Position numbers and translations under genes: made by a program
Assembly (NCBI GenBank): GCA_947173865.1
Contig: CAMWGS010000018.1
Location: 1-15,903 of the forward strand
Source: an uncultured Ruminococcus sp.
GTDB taxonomy: Bacteria; Bacillota; Clostridia; Oscillospirales; Ruminococcaceae
DNA: 15,903 nt
Direction: 5' to 3'
In this document: positions 1 through 7,219 of the stretch, piece after piece
How the letters are laid out: each line of letters begins with the position of its first letter
How positions within the stretch are numbered: position 1 is the first letter of the stretch
Notes under the pieces: generated by a model
Seen by the model: only the letters and a program-made list of their open reading frames with translations
Told to the model about the DNA's origin: nothing
The model's database searches: none

Positions 1-1103
1 AGGCAAAGGAATACATAATTTCCAAACTTGAAGATGACCTCGTACATGAAAAAGCCGTCAAGGTAGCTGCCTATGAACAGCAGATTAAAGATGAGTGTCA
101 CGAAAAGGCAAGAAGCTATATTTCCCTTGCTATCGCAAAAGTTGCTTCAGACCAGGTTTCAGAAGCCGCCGTTTCTGTTGTTCCTCTCCCGAATGACGAA
201 ATGAAAGGACGTATTATAGGACGTGAGGGCAGGAATATCCGTACTCTTGAAACCCTTACAGGTGTTGACCTCATTATTGACGACACCCCCGAAGCTATCA
301 CCCTCTCGTGCTTTGACCAGATTCGTCGTGAAGTTGCAAGAATTGCCCTCGAAAAGCTTATTGCTGACGGTCGTATTCACCCGACACGCATTGAAGAAAT
401 GGTTGACAAGGCTCGCCGTGAGGTTGAATATCGTATAAAGCAGGAGGGCGAACGTGCTGTTATTGAAACAAACGTCCATGGTATAAACCACGAACTTATA
501 AAGCTTATCGGCAGACTTAAATTCCGTACAAGTTACAGACAGAACGTGCTTGACCACTCTATTGAAGTTGCCAAACTCTGCGGAGTTCTTGCTTCCGAAC
601 TCGGTGTAGACGCAAATATGGCAAGACGTGCAGGACTTCTACACGATATCGGTAAGGCTCTTACTTCCGAAATCGAAGGCTCTCACGTTCAGATAGGTGT
701 TGATGTTTGTAAAAAATACAACGAAAGTCCTGTTGTTGTTCATGCCGTTGAGGCACATCACAACGATGTTGAACCGAAAACGGTTATAGCCTGCATTGTT
801 CAGGCTGCCGACGCTATCTCCGCAGCAAGACCCGCCGCAAGAAGCGAAAATTATGAAAGCTATATCAAGCGACTCCAGAAACTTGAAGAAATCTGCACCT
901 CATATGACGGTGTTGAAAAATGCTTTGCTGTTCAGGCAGGACGTGAAGTCAGAATCATGGTTGTACCCGAAGTCATCAATGATGAGAAAATGGTACTTGT
1001 CGCAAGACAGATTGCACAACAGATTGAGTCCGAAATGGATTATCCGGGACAGATTAAAGTCAATCTTATCCGTGAAAGCAGAGTTACTGACTACGCTAAA
1101 TAA
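1..1103 (+). CDS. rny: Ribonuclease Y, 3' part (5' end outside window)
   Basis: RNase Y is a membrane-anchored endoribonuclease that starts mRNA decay in Bacillota. The open frame enters from the window edge (first full codon at base 3) and runs to TAA at 1101-1103, so about 366 residues are visible. They hold the end of the coiled-coil region, the KH RNA-binding domain (MKGRIIGREGRNIR, 201-242), and the HD hydrolase domain with its metal-binding HD pair in LLHDIGKA (HD codons about 642-647). A second helix of the HD fold is seen in VEAHHNDVEP (about 750-780). The C-terminus, ending RVTDYAK, looks complete. The N-terminal membrane helix and most of the coiled coil lie outside the window. The ATG at 201 falls inside the KH domain and is not the gene start. 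A strong hairpin terminator follows directly. Family assignment is very secure. Confidence 0.97.
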   Translation, partial: AKEYIISKLEDDLVHEKAVKVAAYEQQIKDECHEKARSYISLAIAKVASDQVSEAAVSVVPLPNDEMKGRIIGREGRNIRTLETLTGVDLIIDDTPEAITLSCFDQIRREVARIALEKLIADGRIHPTRIEEMVDKARREVEYRIKQEGERAVIETNVHGINHELIKLIGRLKFRTSYRQNVLDHSIEVAKLCGVLASELGVDANMARRAGLLHDIGKALTSEIEGSHVQIGVDVCKKYNESPVVVHAVEAHHNDVEPKTVIACIVQAADAISAARPAARSENYESYIKRLQKLEEICTSYDGVEKCFAVQAGREVRIMVVPEVINDEKMVLVARQIAQQIESEMDYPGQIKVNLIRESRVTDYAK

Positions 1104-1112
1104 GTCAACGCA

Positions 1113-1141
1113 ATGCGGACGGCAGAACCGTCCGCATTTTT
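1113..1141 (+). terminator. Intrinsic terminator of rny
   Basis: A perfect 10-bp stem (1113-1122 with 1128-1137, GC-rich core GCGGACGG) closes a 5-nt loop and runs into five T residues. It starts 9 nt after the rny stop codon and separates rny from the dockerin gene. Confidence 0.9.
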
Positions 1142-1182
1142 CATAATCATAATCATAAATATTATATAAAGGAGATGTTACA

Positions 1183-2898
1183 ATGAAAAAGAAATCATTC
1201 AAAAGAAAAATCATATCGTTGTCTGCTGCGTTTTCTGTTTCGATATGTGCGGTAACGCTTCCTGTAATCGCAGGCTGGCAGCAGATAGGCTGTATGGGCG
1301 ACCTCAACAACGACTCTGAGGTAAATATTGCCGACCTGCTCCTTCTTTCCAAACATATTCTCAATAAGCTCTCCCTTACGTCCGATAATTCCTATCATAT
1401 AGACTACAATTACTATTCAGTCAACGGAAGTGACCCTGACAACTCACTTGAATACTTACAGACTGCCGATATAAATCAGGACGGAAAAGTTGATATTTTT
1501 GACCTGATTATGATGAGAAAGTATGTAATAAACCAATGGGGAGACCCCGTATACAAATGGTCAGACGATACCGAAACTTCTTCGTCGTCAAATTCAACCG
1601 ACACAACAACCACCACTTCCACAAGTTCTGTGCAGGATTCGGAAACCACTTCTTCCACAACTGCCGTAACGTCGGAATTTATTGAAGCACCCGTCAAAGA
1701 CCTCTACGGTTCTATGCCCTCTCAAAACTATGCGGAACTTGTCATATTCTATGTTGATTTTCCCGACTGTAAATATCAGTACGAACCATCAACGGAAGAA
1801 ATAGAAAAAATCGCTTTCGGTGACAAAAACGAAGATGACAGAAATTATCCGTTTGAAAGTATGTCCGCTTTCTACAACCGTTCGTCAAAGGGAAATATGA
1901 AGCTTGACGGAAAAGTTTTCCGCTATACCACAAAGGAAAACAAGTCTGCATATGAGGGCGATATATATCATGTCAGTCTGATAAACGAAGTCTTTCAGGC
2001 ATTTGAAAACAGTGAGGACTTTACAGAATTTGACGGCAACGGTGACAAAATAATTGATACAACACTTATATCTGTCCCGACAGAAGCAGGTGCGGATAAC
2101 TGGTGGCCTGCCGCAGGGCAGTATGGCGGAACAAATGACCTGAAAGTTGACGGTATGTCCGTTGGTCATGTAATAGTAGGAAATGCTCAGATAGAAAGCA
2201 AAACCGACTACAAAAACTTCAACAGCAGTTATCTTCACGAAATGGGTCACTGTATGGGACTTCCTGATTTCTATCTGTATAACGGTGAAAAAGACTTTGA
2301 GGGTATGCACGGCTCGGCAGGTTATGACCTCATGGACGAAGCTAATTCCGACCTCTCCGCAGTTTCAAAACTTATGCTTGGCTGGTTCAAAAGAAGTCAG
2401 GTAGAAGTATATGACGACTCGGCAGGTACTCAGACATTCACTCTCACAAATGCACAGACTGAAAACGGCAACTGTGTAATTATACCGTGCGGAAAACTTG
2501 AAAACAATTATTATTCCGAATTTTTTGTAGTGGAATACACAACACTTGACAACAATAACAGCAGTATCAAAAAAGATTTCTGGTGGAAGTCAACGGGATG
2601 CGGTATACGTGTTATTCATGTAAACGGCGAAATATCAGACAATGCGGGCTGGAAATACTGGACATACGCAAGCGGTCAGAATGATGCGACAAACAACGAC
2701 GCTGGAAAGCGTTTTGTCCGAATTATAGACGATACCGAAACCGACAATCTTTATCATACAGGAGACGTGATTGACAACAGCATTTCAGGATTCAACTGGT
2801 ATGACGAAAACGGAAATCAGTCTGTTGACCCTAAAATTAAAATAACTGTGGGCGAACAGGACGGCGACAGCTATACAATAACAATTTCAGAAAAATAA
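1183..2898 (+). CDS. Secreted M6-like zinc metalloprotease with N-terminal dockerin
   Basis: This is a 571-residue exported protein. Residues 1-30 form a signal peptide (KKKSFKRK, then a hydrophobic core). Residues 39-62 and 96-119 are two dockerin-type calcium loops: D40/N42/D44/D51 in GDLNNDSEVNIADLLLL, and D96/N98/D100/D107 in ADINQDGKVDIFDLIMM. They are separated by an unusually long 33-residue insert. A Ser/Thr-rich linker (about 129-165) leads to a metalloprotease domain. Its zinc motif HEMGHCMGLPD lies at 352-362 (H352, E353, H356; D362 as possible third ligand, as in M6/immune-inhibitor-A enzymes), with a Met-turn-like YDLMDE at 381-386. The stretch FDGNGDKIID (283-292) resembles a calcium site. 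AAAGGAGAT at 1168-1176 sets the start. The dockerin would bind a cohesin on a scaffoldin or the cell surface; the protein substrate is unknown. The Asp ligand assignment comes from the family, not from data here. Confidence 0.88.
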   Translation: MKKKSFKRKIISLSAAFSVSICAVTLPVIAGWQQIGCMGDLNNDSEVNIADLLLLSKHILNKLSLTSDNSYHIDYNYYSVNGSDPDNSLEYLQTADINQDGKVDIFDLIMMRKYVINQWGDPVYKWSDDTETSSSSNSTDTTTTTSTSSVQDSETTSSTTAVTSEFIEAPVKDLYGSMPSQNYAELVIFYVDFPDCKYQYEPSTEEIEKIAFGDKNEDDRNYPFESMSAFYNRSSKGNMKLDGKVFRYTTKENKSAYEGDIYHVSLINEVFQAFENSEDFTEFDGNGDKIIDTTLISVPTEAGADNWWPAAGQYGGTNDLKVDGMSVGHVIVGNAQIESKTDYKNFNSSYLHEMGHCMGLPDFYLYNGEKDFEGMHGSAGYDLMDEANSDLSAVSKLMLGWFKRSQVEVYDDSAGTQTFTLTNAQTENGNCVIIPCGKLENNYYSEFFVVEYTTLDNNNSSIKKDFWWKSTGCGIRVIHVNGEISDNAGWKYWTYASGQNDATNNDAGKRFVRIIDDTETDNLYHTGDVIDNSISGFNWYDENGNQSVDPKIKITVGEQDGDSYTITISEK

Positions 2899-2919
2899 AC
2901 TCAAGGAAAGGTTTTCAAA

Positions 2920-4335
2920 ATGTCAAAGCAATTATTCAACTCAACGGAAAAATCCAATTTCATTCTGAATATGACTGAAGAAAAATACTCAAAGCTTGCC
3001 ACATTCGGTCTTTCGGCTGCCAGCTTTACAGTATCGGTATTTGCGGTTATACCTGAATTTGTTGATAAACTTTCCTATTCCATAGTATCGGGCGGTCTTG
3101 CTGTTTCGGGAGTAATATGTATGATTCTTGCACTTATTGCAGTCATGAAGAAATACATAGACCATAAAAAAATTTTTCCTGTCTGTGCATTTGGTGCGAT
3201 GATTATATGGGGAATTGTTTCCCTTATAAACTCCTATTCCGTAAGCACTTCATTTTACGGTTTTTCGGGACGTGGTGAAGGACTTCTTGCAATTGTTTTC
3301 TATTTCGGATTTTTCATAACCGCAATGTCGGTAAAACGTGAAAAAGCAGTAAACGCAATAATAAATTCTGTTATAGCGTCGGGACTTTTGCACTCTTTTG
3401 TTGCTTTGATTCAGATATTCACGGGAAAATTAAGCCATTACCGCTTTATTTTTCTTAACATAAAAGCCAATGCGGCAAGCGGTCTGGCACAATCCCCTGT
3501 TTTTCTCGCAATGGTTCTCAGCCTTTCACTTACAGCGTCACTTGTAATTAGCGTAACAACGAACAGCAAAAAAAAACGTATTTTTTGTATTATAAGTGCC
3601 TGTATATTCTCATCCGTTATGATGTTCACATATTCGTTAATGGGAATAGCAGGAATTATCTCAGGTACAATTTTGGCGGTTATAGCAGTATTTATTTCAA
3701 AAACTCCGAAAACAAGACTTGTTTCACTGTTTTCGGCAGTAATTCCCACTATTGCTTCCGTAATTATCGTAAACTGCGGACTTGTCGGCGAAATATCTTC
3801 CTATAAGCTTTATGACGGCTACACGCTGTGGTGGGCTGATTCCTACATGAGACTTTCCGCAAGCGGTGACTATGACAGCGAAAAAATTGATATATCCGAT
3901 ACAATGGACGTTTACAAATACCTCAATAACACTACTCAGGATATAATTCAGAAATATTATCTTGTCGGCACAGGCCCTGACCAGCTTGCATACCCTCAGC
4001 TTTACACAAACGGCGGTCTTGACCCCGAAACTGCTGACATAAACACAATCATTGCCCTTAATCGTGGAACTTTTGACAAGGTTTACAATGAATACCTCTA
4101 CACAGCCGCAACAAGAGGTATTCCGTCACTTATTGCATTTATTCTCATTCTCGGTTCGGTACTTGTCAGCGGTGTAAAAAAAATAAAAAAATCCCCTTCT
4201 GATATAAATATCTGTACTTTTATGATGTTTATATGTGGTATTGTTATATTCATGATTGGTTGCAGTAACATAACTTTTTCACCTATATTCTGGACAGTTT
4301 CAGGATTGCTTATGTGTTCCGCAAAAAAAGAATAA
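2920..4335 (+). CDS. O-antigen ligase/Wzy-like polytopic membrane protein
   Basis: This 471-residue integral membrane protein has about ten hydrophobic segments (for example 28-46, 56-76, 86-103, 121-138, 145-166, 190-212, 220-236, 240-260, 266-287, 401-418, 430-462). A large extracytoplasmic loop spans about 288-398. Landmarks of the O-antigen ligase/Wzy_C superfamily are visible: GRGEGLLAIVFY (117-128), SGLAQSPVFLAMVL (187-200), VGTGPDQLAYPQL (349-361) and DKVYNEYLYTAATRGIPSL (386-404). The last replaces the usual HNEYL histidine with tyrosine. Family members polymerise or transfer glycan repeats on undecaprenyl carriers, or glycosylate proteins on the outer face of the membrane. The gene begins 21 bp after the dockerin protease (AAGGAAAGG site), so the two are probably co-transcribed. 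No glycosyltransferase genes are nearby, so the substrate cannot be named. No convincing terminator follows. Confidence 0.75.
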   Translation: MSKQLFNSTEKSNFILNMTEEKYSKLATFGLSAASFTVSVFAVIPEFVDKLSYSIVSGGLAVSGVICMILALIAVMKKYIDHKKIFPVCAFGAMIIWGIVSLINSYSVSTSFYGFSGRGEGLLAIVFYFGFFITAMSVKREKAVNAIINSVIASGLLHSFVALIQIFTGKLSHYRFIFLNIKANAASGLAQSPVFLAMVLSLSLTASLVISVTTNSKKKRIFCIISACIFSSVMMFTYSLMGIAGIISGTILAVIAVFISKTPKTRLVSLFSAVIPTIASVIIVNCGLVGEISSYKLYDGYTLWWADSYMRLSASGDYDSEKIDISDTMDVYKYLNNTTQDIIQKYYLVGTGPDQLAYPQLYTNGGLDPETADINTIIALNRGTFDKVYNEYLYTAATRGIPSLIAFILILGSVLVSGVKKIKKSPSDINICTFMMFICGIVIFMIGCSNITFSPIFWTVSGLLMCSAKKE

Positions 4336-4392
4336 ATCATTATTATATGCAGATTTCCGCAAATCATGTAAGTGTGTGCTAACAAAAAAGTA

Positions 4393-4420
4393 TTGATTTT
4401 TTCTGTAAATATGATAGAAT
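4393..4420 (+). promoter_or_regulatory. Sigma-A promoter of the ferredoxin gene
   Basis: TTGATT (4393-4398), a 16-bp spacer and TAGAAT (4415-4420) form a good vegetative promoter. It would start transcription near 4427, about 40 nt before the ferredoxin start codon. Confidence 0.7.
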
Positions 4421-4467
4421 ATAAGTACAAAGGTTTTATCCCTGAAAATTTACGGAGGTGCTTTATT

Positions 4468-4638
4468 ATGGCATATATTATTAATGATGATTGCATCAGC
4501 TGCGGTGCTTGTGCTGGTGAATGTCCTGTTGACGCTATTTCAGAAGGCGACGGCAAGTATGTTATCGACGCAGACGCTTGCGTAGAATGCGGTGCTTGTG
4601 CAGGTGTTTGCCCTGTTGCTGCTCCTTCTGCTGAATAA
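4468..4638 (+). CDS. Clostridial-type 2[4Fe-4S] ferredoxin
   Basis: This is a 56-residue soluble electron carrier. It has two cysteine clusters: C9-x2-C12-x2-C15-x3-C19-P and C38-x2-C41-x2-C44-x3-C48-P. Each [4Fe-4S] cluster is expected to take three cysteines from one motif and the fourth from the other. The length and internal two-fold symmetry (CGACAGECPVDAI against CGACAGVCPVAAP) are exactly those of clostridial ferredoxins, which serve pyruvate:ferredoxin oxidoreductase and hydrogenases. The start at 4468 is fixed by GGAGGTG at 4454-4460. The frame is open upstream to 4372, but that extension overlaps the promoter and has no family match. It is a stand-alone gene with its own promoter and terminator. 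Confidence 0.96.
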   Translation: MAYIINDDCISCGACAGECPVDAISEGDGKYVIDADACVECGACAGVCPVAAPSAE

Positions 4639-4657
4639 TTTTACAGAACATGACATT

Positions 4658-4693
4658 ATAAACAGTTCCTTGCGGAACTGTTTATTTTTTTCT
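4658..4693 (+). terminator. Intrinsic terminator of the ferredoxin gene
   Basis: A perfect 12-bp stem (4658-4669 with 4674-4685) closed by a TTGC tetraloop is followed by a run of eight T. It overlaps the edge of the next promoter's -35 box. Confidence 0.92.
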
Positions 4694-4722
4694 TGACAAT
4701 ACATACTATTCTGTGTTATACT
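4693..4722 (+). promoter_or_regulatory. Sigma-A promoter of the lipoprotein gene
   Basis: A consensus TTGACA (4693-4698) and TATACT (4717-4722) are separated by 18 bp (17 bp if TTATAC is read). The -35 box lies in the tail of the preceding terminator, so the two units are packed without a spacer. The leader to the start codon at 4788 is about 58 nt. Confidence 0.8.
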
Positions 4723-4787
4723 ATGGTTGTACATGAAAAAATTATTTACGCATAATTCAGAAAATCACAACAACGGAGGATTAGTAT

Positions 4788-5405
4788 ATGAAAAAATTCA
4801 GACTTACCGCAATCATTCTTGCAATGTCACTTTCTGCCGTGTCGGCTTTTTCCTGCTCAGATAAAACTCCCAGCAGCTCAAATGGGGAGATTTCATACAT
4901 TGACCCGAATAAGCCCGTACAGCAAGACCCCACAAAATATTCAGGAGATGCAAACAAGACAAATTCCGCTTTCGGACAGGAAATAGAAGTAAACAACACC
5001 GTTTTTACGCTTAATTCTGTCGTAAAAGTACCCGACAATGTATCTGATAATGACTATATTTATATAAATGTTACAATAAAAAACAAAGCAGATATAGAAT
5101 ATGAAATCAGTTCACTGAATAATTTCTTTATGGCTCTCCCCGACGGAACAGAAATTTCATCTGATGTACGTACAAAAATACATTCTTTAACCAACTTCAC
5201 TAAATGCATTGACGACTATATTACTATTCCCGCAAATGGTGAATTTACAGGTTTTCTTGCCGGTGGATTTATTGTTCCTTCTGGAACAGATTCGTTTACT
5301 ATCGGATTCTTCCCGACCCTTAACGACGAAGTAAATAAATCGGAAGTTATACTTTCACCCGTAAGTGCTGAAAATATAAGCACAGATGATTCTGTTCTCA
5401 AATAA
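4788..5405 (+). CDS. DUF4352-like lipoprotein
   Basis: This is a 205-residue predicted lipoprotein. Residues 1-22 form a type II signal peptide with C23 (SAFSC) as the likely lipidated cysteine, followed by a low-complexity Ser/Pro/Asn linker. From about residue 65 the protein reads as a beta-rich domain: a VNNTVFTLNSV strand, then YIYINVTIKNKADIEYEISS, then a late SFTIGFFPT strand. This order is typical of DUF4352/telomeric-repeat-like immunoglobulin folds found in many Bacillota lipoproteins. The role of that family is unknown; it is usually a surface-exposed accessory domain. GGAGGA at 4775-4780 supports the start. The gene has its own promoter and a strong terminator. The lipoprotein call is firm; the DUF4352 name rests on recalled pattern only. 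Confidence 0.75.
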   Translation: MKKFRLTAIILAMSLSAVSAFSCSDKTPSSSNGEISYIDPNKPVQQDPTKYSGDANKTNSAFGQEIEVNNTVFTLNSVVKVPDNVSDNDYIYINVTIKNKADIEYEISSLNNFFMALPDGTEISSDVRTKIHSLTNFTKCIDDYITIPANGEFTGFLAGGFIVPSGTDSFTIGFFPTLNDEVNKSEVILSPVSAENISTDDSVLK

Positions 5406-5413
5406 AATTTCAC

Positions 5414-5445
5414 TCCCCTGCCCTAATGGGCGGGGGAATTTTTTT
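5414..5445 (+). terminator. Terminator between convergent lipoprotein and flippase genes
   Basis: A 10-bp stem (5414-5423 with 5428-5437, one T-G pair) with a TAAT loop is followed by a run of T on the plus strand. The T run overlaps the stop codon of the minus-strand flippase gene. Read on the minus strand the same hairpin is followed by a weaker T-rich tail, so it may act in both directions. Confidence 0.85.
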
Positions 5446-7051
5446 ATTCAAATGCAGGTTTTCCCGAACGTCTTATATCAGAACCGCATACGGCAAGTAC
5501 TGTCAGATAAATTATCCCACCGACTGCAACCGATAAAACAAGTACGCCTAATCTGCTCATACCCAAACGCTGAGTAATTCCCGAAACAAGATATGCCGAA
5601 CCTGCACACATAGCACCTGCATAGAAAATCCCTACAAATGATTTTATTTTAAGGCTTATCCCTGAATGTTTTATGTAAAGTTTCAGCGATACCGCAAGTA
5701 TTACAGCGTAGCACAAGGACGTTGACAACGCTGCACCGTCAACGCTAATCAACGGTATAAGAATAATATTTCCGACAAGCTTTATCACAGTTCCGAGAAT
5801 CATTATTTTCATCGGCAGGGCAGCTTTCCCGATAGCCTGCAACATACTGAAAAGCGGAAATGATACACAAAGGCATATCATACCGGGCATCAGCAGTCTT
5901 AAAGCATTTATACATATTGCTGTCTCGTCCGTCTGTTTTGGAAAAAGAAAACCGAGTATTTCGGGGGCAAGTACTGCTATTCCGAAAGCCGACGGTACTG
6001 CAATGACAGCAGACGCAAGCAATGCCTGCATACTGTTTTCAGAAAGTGATTTTATATCCCTGCTTTCCCAAGCCTCAGTAACACACGGAAGAACACCTTT
6101 TCCGAGCATATTGGTAACGGACGGTACAAGATTAAAGACAGTAAGTGCAATTCCCGCAAATGAACCGTAAACAAAATCAGGCATTTCCTTTTCCGAAATC
6201 CCGTCAGGAACGTTTATTCTGCTACCGAAATGCGATATACAGCCGATAACAGTCCACATATCTATAAGTGCGGTGAGATTTGTAACTACTGCACTTATCC
6301 CCGTCGGAACGGCATTAATGGTAAGTTCACGTGCAATTTCCCTGCGTTTCATTACGGTATTTTCTCCGTCGGAAAGAATATTTTTTCCGAAAATCCTCAT
6401 AATTCCGAAAAATAACGTTGCACCGACAGATGACAAAGTAACACCCAGTATTCCTGCCGCTGCCGCAATTGCTCTTGTATCGGTAATTTCGGGAAAATAA
6501 ACCATTATTTCACTACTGTGCCGTGTTACATATCCGCACAGAAACAGTCCTGCGGTTACTTTTACAACTCCCTCTATAACCTGCGAAACAGCCGTAGGGT
6601 ACATATTACTCATACCTTCGTAATATCCACGCTCTACCGACATTATACAGCCGAAAAATACAGACGGTGATATCATTGCAACCGCTAACGACGCTTCTGT
6701 ACTTCCGGCAGAATACACGCTGAACGACTTGGATAACAGGAACGTAACCGCACTCCCGACCAGTCCGACGGCAGAAAACAGAATCAATGCCGTACTGCGT
6801 ACTTTTTTTGCATTCTTATACATTCCCAGTGCAATGCTTTGTGCGGTCATTCTTGCAACAGCAGAAGAAAGCCCCGTGACAGTAAGTGCATAGACAGGCA
6901 TAAAAAGACTGTATGCACAGCTGAAATAACTCATTCCGACACCGCCGAGCAGGTTGGTGAGCGGTATTTTAAACAATGCCCCCAGTGCTTTTGCAGCCGC
7001 TGCGGAAAGCATAAGTATAAGCGAACCTTTAAGAAAATTCTGTTTTTTCAA
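5444..7051 (-). CDS. SpoVB/MATE-type polysaccharide (lipid-linked glycan) flippase
   Basis: This is a polytopic protein of the MOP superfamily, with about 14 hydrophobic segments and 535 residues from the preferred start. The N-terminus LKKQNFLKGSLILMLSAAAA matches the SpoVB/YtgP/YabM pattern. Further family marks are GVGMSYFSCAYSLFMPVYALT and RGYYEGMSNMYPTAVSQVIE. Such proteins flip undecaprenyl-linked precursors across the membrane, in cell-wall, spore-cortex or polysaccharide synthesis. Which paralogue this is cannot be told from sequence alone. I prefer a TTG start at 7051. It is preceded by AAAGGGTGAT at a proper distance and aligns with the family N-terminus. The upstream ATG at 7078 has no ribosome binding site and would lie within about 2 nt of the predicted transcript start. 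A spoVB-type gene beside mazG and rqcP is a known clostridial association, here loosened by about 3 kb. Confidence 0.9.
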   Translation of the reverse strand: MKKQNFLKGSLILMLSAAAAKALGALFKIPLTNLLGGVGMSYFSCAYSLFMPVYALTVTGLSSAVARMTAQSIALGMYKNAKKVRSTALILFSAVGLVGSAVTFLLSKSFSVYSAGSTEASLAVAMISPSVFFGCIMSVERGYYEGMSNMYPTAVSQVIEGVVKVTAGLFLCGYVTRHSSEIMVYFPEITDTRAIAAAAGILGVTLSSVGATLFFGIMRIFGKNILSDGENTVMKRREIARELTINAVPTGISAVVTNLTALIDMWTVIGCISHFGSRINVPDGISEKEMPDFVYGSFAGIALTVFNLVPSVTNMLGKGVLPCVTEAWESRDIKSLSENSMQALLASAVIAVPSAFGIAVLAPEILGFLFPKQTDETAICINALRLLMPGMICLCVSFPLFSMLQAIGKAALPMKIMILGTVIKLVGNIILIPLISVDGAALSTSLCYAVILAVSLKLYIKHSGISLKIKSFVGIFYAGAMCAGSAYLVSGITQRLGMSRLGVLVLSVAVGGIIYLTVLAVCGSDIRRSGKPAFE

Positions 7052-7085
7052 AAAATCACCCTTTACAATTACAGTCATTAAGAAA

Positions 7086-7114
7086 ATTATAGTCTGATTT
7101 TCTTGTTTTCACAA
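7086..7114 (-). promoter_or_regulatory. Sigma-A promoter of the flippase gene
   Basis: Reading the minus strand, TTGTGA (7114-7109), a 17-bp spacer and a perfect TATAAT (7091-7086) give a strong promoter. The expected transcript start is near 7079, about 28 nt before the TTG start codon. This supports that start over the ATG at 7078. Confidence 0.8.
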
Positions 7115-7123
7115 AAATATATG

Positions 7124-7152
7124 TTGCAGAATCAGAAAATATGTGGTATAAT
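7124..7152 (+). promoter_or_regulatory. Sigma-A promoter of the aminotransferase operon
   Basis: TTGCAG (7124-7129), a 17-bp spacer and a perfect TATAAT (7147-7152) preceded by TGG form a strong promoter with an extended -10. It diverges from the flippase promoter, with the two -35 boxes only 9 bp apart. The leader is about 60 nt. Confidence 0.85.
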
Positions 7153-7219
7153 ATAAAATAAGCTGTTTTCAGCTTCCAAATTCACATAAATGACATAAAC
7201 TGAAAGGCTGGTTTTAAAA

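Noticed and set aside
1142..1159. Tandem CATAAT-like hexamers before the dockerin gene
   Set aside because: Only about three short units; low-complexity AT-rich leader. No good -35/-10 pair could be placed there, so no promoter is called.
4336..4392. GATTT-CCGC-AAATC hairpin as terminator of the ligase-like gene
   Set aside because: The stem is only 5 bp and no T tract follows.
4372..4467. Upstream extension of the ferredoxin reading frame
   Set aside because: It overlaps the promoter, lacks a ribosome binding site and does not match ferredoxin N-termini; the GGAGGTG site points to 4468.
7093..7136. Inverted repeat TCTGATT ... AATCAGA spanning both divergent promoters
   Set aside because: Only 7 bp with a 30-bp spacer, and its centre does not coincide with the promoter symmetry; chance is likely in AT-rich DNA.
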